From Halodesulfovibrio sp. MK-HDV (GTDB lineage: Bacteria > Desulfobacterota > Desulfovibrionia > Desulfovibrionales > Desulfovibrionaceae), in assembly GCF_009914765.1 (NCBI RefSeq), contig NZ_WYDS01000002.1:112851-176850 (forward strand): a stretch of 64,000 nucleotides of DNA. The letters are read 5' to 3'. Every line of letters begins with the position of its first letter. The first letter of the stretch is position 1. Under the pieces are notes generated by a model. That model searched no databases, had not been told where the DNA came from, and saw only the letters and a list, made by a program, of their open reading frames with translations. Both the position numbers and the translations under genes were made by a program. Shown in pieces: positions 26,674 to 34,461 of the stretch.

Positions 26674-27084
26674 CTATGATAAAATCATGACAGATGTCTG
26701 CGATGGAGAAACGACAATGCCCGGAGCGTTGTTCATGTTTTGCATTGTCCAACTGGTCAGTTTGACGGCTGGTTTTCCCCCAATTTTTGTAGTTTCACTT
26801 CCAACAATAAAGTTTGCTGGTCCTTTAATTGTGTGGCTTATTGCACCGCCTAGTGAGCCCGGTTCGTCACCAGAGGTCATAAGTACCTGTGTGCCTATAT
26901 TAAATGTGGGCATGAAGCCAGTAAGTACTAAGAATGCTGTGGTTAGCGGGTTGGCCATTTCACTAGTCCCTATGTTCGGGTAGGGAATTGGAGTGGGGAC
27001 AGGTCCTGCTGGAGTAGGGACGGGTGTTATACAGACGTCTGGAGTGGCAAGCATTGTTCCGCCCGCCATAGTTAGTGCGTACAT
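26674..27084 (-). CDS. PAAR-like DUF4150 protein
   Basis: A 136-residue DUF4150 (PAAR-like) protein. PAAR proteins form the sharp tip on the VgrG trimer. Features are the Pro-rich start TPDVCITPVPTPAGPVPTPI, the PYPNIG motif, MTSGDEPGSLGG, and the end TSWTMQNMNNAPGIVV. The protein ends right after the PAAR-like fold, so unlike many DUF4150 proteins it carries no C-terminal toxin. It lies between tssA and the DUF3540 gene. Confidence 0.88.
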   Translation of the reverse strand: MYALTMAGGTMLATPDVCITPVPTPAGPVPTPIPYPNIGTSEMANPLTTAFLVLTGFMPTFNIGTQVLMTSGDEPGSLGGAISHTIKGPANFIVGSETTKIGGKPAVKLTSWTMQNMNNAPGIVVSPSQTSVMILS

Positions 27085-27092
27085 AGTTTTTC

Positions 27093-27689
27093 CTATCCTA
27101 AATGAAGTTGTTCAGCGTCAATTTTCACACTGTCCTTTGATGTAACAATGGTGTTTTCTGTCTGCATTGTTAGGAGGCCATCCACAAGGGTGCGGCTCAT
27201 TCCTGCCTGTGTGTCGTCAGCTTTTTTAATAATACGCTGTGACCACGTGCTTCTAAGTGAAAAACGTTCTGAGAAGAGCTCAATATTTTTTGTAATATTC
27301 TTCAAGTGCTTTAGGGTCACTTGCATGAAGTTTCCGGTATAACGGGCTTCTGCGATGTTTACATCTGCTTTGGCAGAGACGACAGAAAGTTCAGGGCTGC
27401 TCATCTGTAGCTTGCCAGAAGCGTGTATTGTCGTTTGTGCTGGAAGCACAACTTCACCCACTTGCTGTTCACGTTCCAGTATGTTGAGAATGTAAGCTTC
27501 GCCAAAGGTATCCACACTGGCTAATACCAAATCACCAACAGCGGGAGAAAGTAGGCAGCCTACTGCACGTTTGGCGTGAAATCGATATTGCCCGTCATCC
27601 AGCAGAAATGTTCCCTCGTCTTCACTTACTACTTTTGTGTGTTGAATACGTGCATCTGCTGTATATAGTTGCTTTGCGGTTGCGTGCAT
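27093..27689 (-). CDS. DUF3540 T6SS accessory protein
   Basis: A 198-residue DUF3540 family protein, a small beta-rich protein seen next to DUF4150, DUF2169 and pentapeptide-repeat genes in T6SS spike clusters. It has a VgrG-like beta segment (CLLSPAVGDLVLASVDTFGEAYILNIL) near residues 45-75, and a C-terminal series of short strands resembling the VgrG needle. It probably belongs to the spike or its loading machinery; the exact role is not known to me. The Shine-Dalgarno AAGGAG before the ATG is good. Confidence 0.8.
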   Translation of the reverse strand: MHATAKQLYTADARIQHTKVVSEDEGTFLLDDGQYRFHAKRAVGCLLSPAVGDLVLASVDTFGEAYILNILEREQQVGEVVLPAQTTIHASGKLQMSSPELSVVSAKADVNIAEARYTGNFMQVTLKHLKNITKNIELFSERFSLRSTWSQRIIKKADDTQAGMSRTLVDGLLTMQTENTIVTSKDSVKIDAEQLHLG

Positions 27690-27701
27690 ACGTGCTCCTT
27701 A

Positions 27702-28751
27702 TTATTTACCAAAATCTTCGGCTTCGGCCAGATCTGGGTCGGTATTTAGGGCTGCTTTACGGTTGGCGCTTCCCCATATCACATGGTTTTCGTGAACGCG
27801 ATGCAGGTTGGCTTGTGTAAGATTTGCTTTGTCAAAGTTGGCGGCATCCAATTTTGCGTGGGAAAGGTTGGCGTGCTGTAAATTTGTGTTGCAAAAATCT
27901 GCGGCGCAACAATTTGCGTGCATAAAACGACTCATGGTCAGTGAGGAGTTGGTCAAACTACATTGGCGTAAATCTGCGAGCGAAAAATCTGCCATATCGA
28001 ATGACCCTCGCGAGAGATTTGCCCCCATTAACTGTGCTTTTGTAAAGAGAGTCGCGATGCCGCGTGCGCCTTCAAAATTAGCGTTGGAAAGGTTGGCATC
28101 CATAAAGTTGGATTGACTTATATCAACCTGAGCAAAGTTGGCGCCACTGAAATCAGACTCTCCAGCTTGTACCATTACAAAGCATCCGCCTGTGAAGTCT
28201 TGATTTGCTAACTTGCATTCTCTCAGCACGACTTTGGTGGCATTAATTTCTCGCAGATCCGCGTGTGCAAGTGTGGTATTCAGAAATACGCTTTGTTGAA
28301 GCTTGGCGCGAGTTAACTGAGCATTATTCAACGTGCAATTGTTAAACGTAGTTTGGGTGATATGTGATTCCTTAAGGCTCGCGCCAGTAAACTTTGTAGA
28401 GTCAAAGACGGATTTTTCAACATTAGCTTCAGCAAATATGGCATTTGAAAAATCACACTCAACCACGGTTGCTCCGGTGCAATGGGATTGCGAAAAATTT
28501 GCTCCCACAAAAGAGAGGCGCATCCAAAGAACATCAGAAAAATCTACGTGGTGAAGTATGGCATCTTGTAAGTCACTACCATCAAAACCAGTGCGTGCGA
28601 GGGTACATCCAGATAGATTTACACCGCGCATGACACAGTCGGTAAAGCGCACGCCTGTTAAATCCAGTCCGGAGAAGTCCATGCCGGAAAGATCTATGCC
28701 TTCGACACATTTGTTTTCTTCTATAGCGGCTAAGACTGCATTCCGGTCCAT
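27702..28751 (-). CDS. Pentapeptide-repeat protein
   Basis: A 349-residue protein made almost entirely of pentapeptide repeats (pattern A[D/N][L/F]xx), starting with CVEGIDLSGMDFSGLDLTGVRF and continuing to about residue 320. This would fold as a right-handed quadrilateral beta helix about 60 repeats long. It has no signal peptide. It overlaps the end of the upstream pentapeptide reading frame by 22 bp, so the two are coupled. In T6SS spike clusters such proteins accompany DUF2169. A structural role or adaptor in spike assembly is likely, but this is inferred from context. Confidence 0.85.
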   Translation of the reverse strand: MDRNAVLAAIEENKCVEGIDLSGMDFSGLDLTGVRFTDCVMRGVNLSGCTLARTGFDGSDLQDAILHHVDFSDVLWMRLSFVGANFSQSHCTGATVVECDFSNAIFAEANVEKSVFDSTKFTGASLKESHITQTTFNNCTLNNAQLTRAKLQQSVFLNTTLAHADLREINATKVVLRECKLANQDFTGGCFVMVQAGESDFSGANFAQVDISQSNFMDANLSNANFEGARGIATLFTKAQLMGANLSRGSFDMADFSLADLRQCSLTNSSLTMSRFMHANCCAADFCNTNLQHANLSHAKLDAANFDKANLTQANLHRVHENHVIWGSANRKAALNTDPDLAEAEDFGK

Positions 28752-29992
28752 GTGAGTACATCCTGTCTTTTTTCGAGTAATGTGCGCTTGCAGTTTGTGT
28801 CAGTAAACTTGGTTTTATCGAGAACTGCCTTGTACAGGTCAGCGCCAAAAAGGCTTGCGCCGGTCAAGTCAGCTGAGGATAATTTCGTTTTGCGAAGGTT
28901 TGCGCCAAAAAGATTTGCTCCTCGCAATAGCGCGTTGGAAAGGTCGGACTTGCTAAAAATGCTGTGCTTTGCCTCGATTTGGCGCATGTCTGCGCTTTGC
29001 ATCGTGGATTGTTCAAAGCCTGCTTCATTCATTATGCATCCGGCAAAAGTTGCGCCTGCGAAGTCACAAAATTCCCAGTAGCTATTGGTAAGAAGTGCGC
29101 CGCTAAAGTCAGCATGTCGAAAACTACTTTGTTGTCCGCCCCGCGTGTTTGTCATGTCTGCTTTGGTGAAAATTGCCCCCGTAGCATCAAGGTCTTGCAT
29201 TGAGGACTTCAGCATGCTGGCGCTGCTAAAGGTGGTTCCTAGTGCACTGCCAGCTTTAATAAAGACATTATCAAGAACAGCACCCGTGAAATCTGCATTG
29301 TCCAAGTTTGCCGAGAGAATCACAGCCGCATTGAATGTAGCTTTTTGACAGGAACAACCTTTCAACAGCGTTTCATCCATCACTGCATCGTCAAAGTTGA
29401 CATTGTTGAGGGTTGCCTCTGACATATTGGCTTGCGTAAGGATAGCTTTAGTAAATGAACTTTTTTCTGCTTTAGCTTTGATGAACACAGCTGAGTGGAG
29501 CAGGGCTTTGTCAAAAATAGACTGCGTAAGAGAGGACTGAGAGAAATCTGCACCAGCCATGCGGGCACCTGCAAAATTTGCGTGATCAAGAATCGCGTTA
29601 TAGAAAATAGCCTCTTCTAGTTGTGCATTGGAGAAGTCTGCCCCTGAGAGGTCTAATCCGCTGAAATCTGCTCCGTTAAGTTGCAATCCTTTGAGTGACA
29701 CGCCAGCGTTATGGTGTTCTAGCGCTTCTGCGGCAATGGCTTGTTGTTGCGTGAGTTCTGCATGCTTTGTAGCCGAAGCAGACGCGGGCTGCTTCGAGTT
29801 GTCATTTTGAGGAGCTTTGACAGTAAGAATATCCGGTAAACCTGAATTTGAGGCACTGTCTTCATTTTCACCGTATAGAATTCCCCGTGAAATACCGAGT
29901 TTGCTTAGTTCCTCGTGAGCCTTCTCCATACCGGCTTGCATCTTGGCATCCGCAGCGTTTAAATCTGCGTTGATGTTTTTTTTTTGAGGCAT
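28730..29992 (-). CDS. Pentapeptide-repeat half of a frameshifted DUF2169/pentapeptide gene
   Basis: About 420 residues of pentapeptide repeats after a helical lead-in (NINADLNAADAKMQAGMEKAHEEL). This frame seems to be the C-terminal half of the DUF2169 gene that ends in the other frame. The junction is an A10 tract at 29976-29985. With nine A residues, SKK runs directly into NINADL and one protein of about 1156 residues results. An ATG at 29992 exists just before the tract but has no ribosome-binding site, so independent translation is less likely than fusion by slippage. Confidence 0.8.
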   Translation of the reverse strand: MPQKKNINADLNAADAKMQAGMEKAHEELSKLGISRGILYGENEDSASNSGLPDILTVKAPQNDNSKQPASASATKHAELTQQQAIAAEALEHHNAGVSLKGLQLNGADFSGLDLSGADFSNAQLEEAIFYNAILDHANFAGARMAGADFSQSSLTQSIFDKALLHSAVFIKAKAEKSSFTKAILTQANMSEATLNNVNFDDAVMDETLLKGCSCQKATFNAAVILSANLDNADFTGAVLDNVFIKAGSALGTTFSSASMLKSSMQDLDATGAIFTKADMTNTRGGQQSSFRHADFSGALLTNSYWEFCDFAGATFAGCIMNEAGFEQSTMQSADMRQIEAKHSIFSKSDLSNALLRGANLFGANLRKTKLSSADLTGASLFGADLYKAVLDKTKFTDTNCKRTLLEKRQDVLTWTGMQS

Positions 29993-32201
29993 TGGAAGCT
30001 TTGGTAGCAATTGAAGAGGGTTTTGCTTGGTGTGCGTTGTTTCCTTTTGGGCTTGCTGCGGAGTCGTTTTCTTTTGCCTTCTGCAACAGCAACGGCAGGA
30101 AAAAATCGCGGATGTCTTTTTCTTCACGGGCAGCCTGCTGTAGGCCTTCTTCCCACGGTACAACTAGAAATTCAGCATGGGGGCACAGTTTCTGCCAACG
30201 AATGAGTTCGTCAGTTGCGGGCTGCTGCGAAGGAAGTATACAGACAAACAAACGGGGACAGCTCTCTAGAAGCTTTGTTAACGGCGTAGCATGTTCAGGC
30301 TTTGGTAGGCATATCACTCCAGCCGTAAAGCCTAGTGCGTGGTGTAGAATTATCGTGTCAATTTCTGTTGCTGTGACAAAAATTGGTTCCCCTTTGTTCA
30401 CTGCAAATTGCATAGGGGCTGGTTGTGACCCTTCAAGGGGATGAGCGCTAGAAAAGTTTTCTGGTTTATGAATACTGACTGCGACAAGCTGATGATCAAC
30501 AAAACGGGGACAGATTACACCTGAGGGAATAACCACGCTTGGTTCATTTTCTTTTGTGATGCCCCATTCTTTACAAGAAATAGTGAGTTCTGCTGAGTGA
30601 TAGCCAAGCCATGTGCTTTGTGCGGCTGAAGGACAGATCCCCTGTTGTTGTAAAACGGACTGAATATGGTTGTTTTTAGTAAGATTTTTTTGTGATGCCA
30701 CAACAAATCGGTACGCTTGGCGTTGCCAGCGTAATTCTTCTGGAGGGAGTGTGAAATCTTCAAGCCCTTTACCGTGCTCTGCTAATACCTCTTCAATTCC
30801 CTCATCTTTTAGGGTTTGCATGGCCTCGTTTTTTGCTGCACTGGCTTGTTCTTGTGCCGCCTGTGCTTCTTTGCACCCATTTGCAATATGAGTGGAAGCT
30901 TCCAAGAGCTTCTTACGAGCTTCATGCAAAGGTTTTGTGGAAATAGGTGCAAGATGTCCCCAACGACTCTGCACCGCGGCAAGTTGAGCAATACCCCCGT
31001 CAATCTGGGCAAGGCCTTGAACTACAGAAGTTTTTCCTACTTCTGCCATGGCTTTCGGAGATGGAAGTTCTCCTCCGCCTGCGGACTGTTTAAGCATGGT
31101 GTCCACTTTGGCATCCATAGCCTCAAGTTGCTTGTTTCCTTTGGCAAAGGCTTCGCTATGCGTGTCTTTTGCGTTTTCATCAACCGGAACAGCGCGGGAT
31201 ATTCGAACCGCTATTTCTTCACGCAGGGAGATTGGTTCTGCCGGAATATCGTGTTGTTGCTCTGTTCGGATGAACACAGCGGCAATATCTGAAGCTTCAT
31301 CGTCGTGTACCCGTGAAACGGCTCGATGGATAAGAATAGCTTTCTCTTTATGTGGGAAGAGCCAAAGGGTATCCAATTTTGTTTCAGTTTCACGAAGCGG
31401 AGCTTCTAATGGGTCGCCATGTCCTAATAATAAGACACGTTGTCTGTATTGAGGAATTCTGGATGTCATGCGTGGCTTGGTTGGGTGCATGTTTTTTATA
31501 TAAATATCTTCACCACCGGAAAAAAAATCATCAATCCATTGGTCGGCAGGGGCTGCATTGTAATAGCGCCAGTCCAGATCAGGAGCGGGAGCAGGCCAAT
31601 GGGCGTTGAGCCAAGTTGCATCATAGGTTCCAGCACGTTCTGCGCGGGGTTTCCAACCTGCGTCTACAGGGCCAAACCCTGCCGGAGTGGGGCGGTCAGA
31701 AGGGGAACCGATTAGTTGATCCGGATATTCGACAAGGGGAAGAGCTCCATTGTCTATTCCGGTCCCCAGCGGGTTGTAGGCGTATTCACTACCGCCAAAT
31801 GCGTTTCGCCAGTTAATATTGGCGTTGGTAAATGGTTGTGGCTTAGTCAGCTGTGTTATTCCGGCCAAAGATTGCCAGTTGCGTGAACCGAATACGTAGA
31901 GTTCTTTGTGCAGTGAGCCTACAGAAAAGGACACAGGCTGGGCATGCCTTGGGAATCCATTTGGAGTGTAGCAGTTCCCTTGCAACAGAACTTCACCCAC
32001 AGGTTTGGGCATGCCAAGGTCAAGCACAGCATGCTTTTCTAACTCGCTGCCAGCAAGTTTCCAGAGTTGTTGCTCCGGTTCTGGAATGTCCGGTGTGTTC
32101 AGGTCAATAAGTGATAATACGCTTATCACAAGAAAGTCCTTTCCGTTTTGCGAAAAGGTTTTGAGAAGTAGCGATGCATTGTCGTTTTTAATGATTTTCA
32201 T
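29868..32201 (-). CDS. DUF2169 T6SS accessory protein (N-terminal half of a frameshifted gene)
   Basis: A DUF2169 family protein, a T6SS spike-cluster accessory factor thought to help load the PAAR/VgrG tip. The DUF2169 domain covers about residues 1-290 (FGSRNWQSLAGITQLTKPQPFTN; NWRNAFGGSEYAYNPLGTGI). A helical, Lys/Gln-rich region follows, and then a second alpha/beta part (PRLFVCILPSQQP). The coherent sequence ends at SNASKKK near residue 740. The last 38 residues (RRFKRCGCQDA...) are frame-shifted junk read past the A10 tract at 29976-29985. Related genes in other bacteria can fuse DUF2169 to pentapeptide repeats, which supports a single ancestral gene. Confidence 0.85.
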   Translation of the reverse strand: MKIIKNDNASLLLKTFSQNGKDFLVISVLSLIDLNTPDIPEPEQQLWKLAGSELEKHAVLDLGMPKPVGEVLLQGNCYTPNGFPRHAQPVSFSVGSLHKELYVFGSRNWQSLAGITQLTKPQPFTNANINWRNAFGGSEYAYNPLGTGIDNGALPLVEYPDQLIGSPSDRPTPAGFGPVDAGWKPRAERAGTYDATWLNAHWPAPAPDLDWRYYNAAPADQWIDDFFSGGEDIYIKNMHPTKPRMTSRIPQYRQRVLLLGHGDPLEAPLRETETKLDTLWLFPHKEKAILIHRAVSRVHDDEASDIAAVFIRTEQQHDIPAEPISLREEIAVRISRAVPVDENAKDTHSEAFAKGNKQLEAMDAKVDTMLKQSAGGGELPSPKAMAEVGKTSVVQGLAQIDGGIAQLAAVQSRWGHLAPISTKPLHEARKKLLEASTHIANGCKEAQAAQEQASAAKNEAMQTLKDEGIEEVLAEHGKGLEDFTLPPEELRWQRQAYRFVVASQKNLTKNNHIQSVLQQQGICPSAAQSTWLGYHSAELTISCKEWGITKENEPSVVIPSGVICPRFVDHQLVAVSIHKPENFSSAHPLEGSQPAPMQFAVNKGEPIFVTATEIDTIILHHALGFTAGVICLPKPEHATPLTKLLESCPRLFVCILPSQQPATDELIRWQKLCPHAEFLVVPWEEGLQQAAREEKDIRDFFLPLLLQKAKENDSAASPKGNNAHQAKPSSIATKASNASKKKHQRRFKRCGCQDASRYGEGSRGTKQTRYFTGNSIR

Positions 32202-32307
32202 GTAATGAATCGCCTACAAAATTTTTATGTTTTCACTGAGAGCAATCGTTACCAAATCTCCCAGAGAAATATTGGCATTACACGAGTCTTCAAGCGACGC
32301 TGCTATT

Positions 32308-34452
32308 TCAACACGAGCTGACATTTTTTTCGTTGCCGGTCTGGGTTTTCTCTTTCAAGTTTTGCGCTGCTGTAATTACTATTTTTGCGTCTCGGGTAGC
32401 GGTTGTAATTTCTGGAAAACGTTGGTTGCAAAGCTCTATGAGCATTTTCACACGGCGAGACTTTGTTTCAATCGTTTCAGTACTGTTGTTAATAAGTTCA
32501 ATGCTTGCTTTCAGCGTTGTCTCATTAGCTTTGTAATGTTCAATTTCATTAACCAATAATGAAATTTTGTGTTTCAGCATTTCTATTTTGTCTTCGGTTT
32601 CTTCCGTATGAAGCGCAGCAAGTTGAATGCGGGTTTTAGCTGCGCTTTGTAGTTTTTTGCGTTTATCAAGTTCAGCTAGATGTAGTTCTATGCGGCCTTT
32701 TTTGACCTTTGTGGAGCTTTTCCATAAGCGGAAAATAATATTGTCCAGCAATATCATTTGCCGATAGCTTTTCGCGATATGCTCTGTGCGATTGCAGGCA
32801 ACAAAGGAAAAGTAGCAATGGCTTGCTTTGGTTTTTAAGTGACCTTTCGTTTTTGTAGCAAATCCATTTCTGGGCGGGATAATGGGTAGCCAGTCTTCGG
32901 CAGTACCTTCCTGTTCAACCTTTTGTGGTTTTTCGCCAAGTCGGAACCATGTTTTATCTGTCGGGGTTGCAACGGAGATGTTCCGTGCACCTTCCAAGTC
33001 GTCCATGACAATACTGTTTTCACCAGCCGTTTTCCAAATACTTTGCGTCTGGTTTACGCTTGTTACTGGTGAATTATTTTCAGGATTGGGAACGCTCCCT
33101 ATAATTATCGGGCGATCGGGGTCTCCTCCGGCAAAAGACACAAGAACTTCTGCGTCATTATGCAAAGGGCAATGCATGCCGCACTGCTTTCCTGCATATG
33201 GCTGTGCTTTGCGTACCCAGAACCAGTCTCCCGGACTTTTGCTTGGAGCAGGAGCAAATGGGTATTCCAGCCTGTAACGACCTTGTGCGTCTAACTCGGC
33301 GTACTGTCCTGCGGATTCACTTTTGATGTTTGCTTGAACGACACCGCCAATTGAAGGCGTTGGAGTGGTTCGTTGAGGACGGTACGGGCTAGTGCTAGGG
33401 ATGGCGGTGAACTCATTCGTATAGTAAATTTGTTCAGATTTCTGCTCGTTCACATTTTGTTTACGGAAAGCAGGGTGAATGCCATGCTGAGTAGTGGAGA
33501 CAATAAGGTATGTTTGATTAAGGTCGGAATCGAAATGGTCTTCTAGTTCATGCCATTTCCCCGGCATTATATAGGGAATACTACTTTTCCCCGTATAGAC
33601 CTCTGTTTCCGCTGTGAGCATCTCACCTGTAATTTGCGCGAATTTATTCGCCTCGCGTTCTGTGTGCAGGTTTTCTCCAAACAGATAGGTGGTAAGCTCG
33701 TTTTGTTCTTGAGCCTGATAGTTTCCTTCCAGAATACGGCTTGGTTTAGCATATTCATAGTTGCGTGTTGTCACGCGTGAAGGAATGTGAGTCAGCTGTT
33801 TGTTAAATGCATGTACGATGTGGCTGCTGTGTTTGTTTTCCATTCCAGAAATTGGAGAATAGTAAAGCGTAGGACGGTTAGTACAAAGTGTATGCAGTCT
33901 GTAGGAGTCTGTGATTGTCATGCGTTCGCATTCTTCATCTTGAGTGAAAAAATAGTACAGTCCGTAATTTTCCATTAATCGGGAAATAAACGCTAAGTCA
34001 TTTTCTTCGTACTGACACACATAATCTTCAGCTTCGTATAGCTCTGCAAGCCGTAGGGTAATGGCTTTGTCGCTTAAGCCATTTGTTTGCAACACCTCAT
34101 AAATGATGTCGAAAATATCTTTGTTTATATATTGCTTGCTGGTTTGAGCTAGGGATAACAGTTCAATACGAGGTGTCAGAGTCGCTCGATAGTAGGTGTG
34201 TTTGTCGTGTGTATAAAGGCGAGTGAATTCTATGGGAACGCCATGATAGACGACGGGAGATTCTGCAACATGAATATGAAGTGCAGCCCAGTGTGAAAGC
34301 ATTGCTTCCATATTGAGCGACTTTTCTTTGCTAAGTAATAAAATATCGAACGAATATGGCTTAGAGAGGGCAGAGTATCCACTGAACTCAGCTACAAGAA
34401 ATGTTTCGTCCGGCATCGCTTCGGATGTAAATGTGAAGGGGGTAGTTGTCAT
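32308..34452 (-). CDS. vgrG: VgrG spike protein 1 with a coiled C-terminal extension
   Basis: A 714-residue VgrG (TssI). The gp27-like base starts FLVAEFSGYSALSKPYSFDILLLS. The gp5-like OB fold contains the family signature GSVPNPENNSPVT preceded by AEVLVSFAGGDPDRPIIIG (about residue 455). After about residue 500 the usual needle repeats are missing. Instead there is a helix-rich, Lys/Glu-rich region of some 200 residues (KTRIQLAALHTEETEDKIEM; AKIVITAAQNLKEK). This extension may bind a cargo or be one; no toxin motif is seen. It starts 9 bp after vgrG 2 and is the third vgrG in order of transcription. Confidence 0.9.
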   Translation of the reverse strand: MTTTPFTFTSEAMPDETFLVAEFSGYSALSKPYSFDILLLSKEKSLNMEAMLSHWAALHIHVAESPVVYHGVPIEFTRLYTHDKHTYYRATLTPRIELLSLAQTSKQYINKDIFDIIYEVLQTNGLSDKAITLRLAELYEAEDYVCQYEENDLAFISRLMENYGLYYFFTQDEECERMTITDSYRLHTLCTNRPTLYYSPISGMENKHSSHIVHAFNKQLTHIPSRVTTRNYEYAKPSRILEGNYQAQEQNELTTYLFGENLHTEREANKFAQITGEMLTAETEVYTGKSSIPYIMPGKWHELEDHFDSDLNQTYLIVSTTQHGIHPAFRKQNVNEQKSEQIYYTNEFTAIPSTSPYRPQRTTPTPSIGGVVQANIKSESAGQYAELDAQGRYRLEYPFAPAPSKSPGDWFWVRKAQPYAGKQCGMHCPLHNDAEVLVSFAGGDPDRPIIIGSVPNPENNSPVTSVNQTQSIWKTAGENSIVMDDLEGARNISVATPTDKTWFRLGEKPQKVEQEGTAEDWLPIIPPRNGFATKTKGHLKTKASHCYFSFVACNRTEHIAKSYRQMILLDNIIFRLWKSSTKVKKGRIELHLAELDKRKKLQSAAKTRIQLAALHTEETEDKIEMLKHKISLLVNEIEHYKANETTLKASIELINNSTETIETKSRRVKMLIELCNQRFPEITTATRDAKIVITAAQNLKEKTQTGNEKNVSSC

Positions 34453-34461
34453 AGTACTCTC

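Noticed and set aside
27702..29700. A repeat array or CRISPR-like signal in this region
   Set aside because: The periodicity is that of protein pentapeptide repeats (15-bp codon pattern). There are no conserved DNA repeats with spacers, and no cas genes are seen.
29976..29985. Classical -1 ribosomal frameshift at the A10 tract
   Set aside because: The downstream frame is reached by reading one base fewer (+1 or -2), not by the -1 slip that A-AAA-AAG sites give. Transcriptional slippage, tract-length change or sequencing error fit better.
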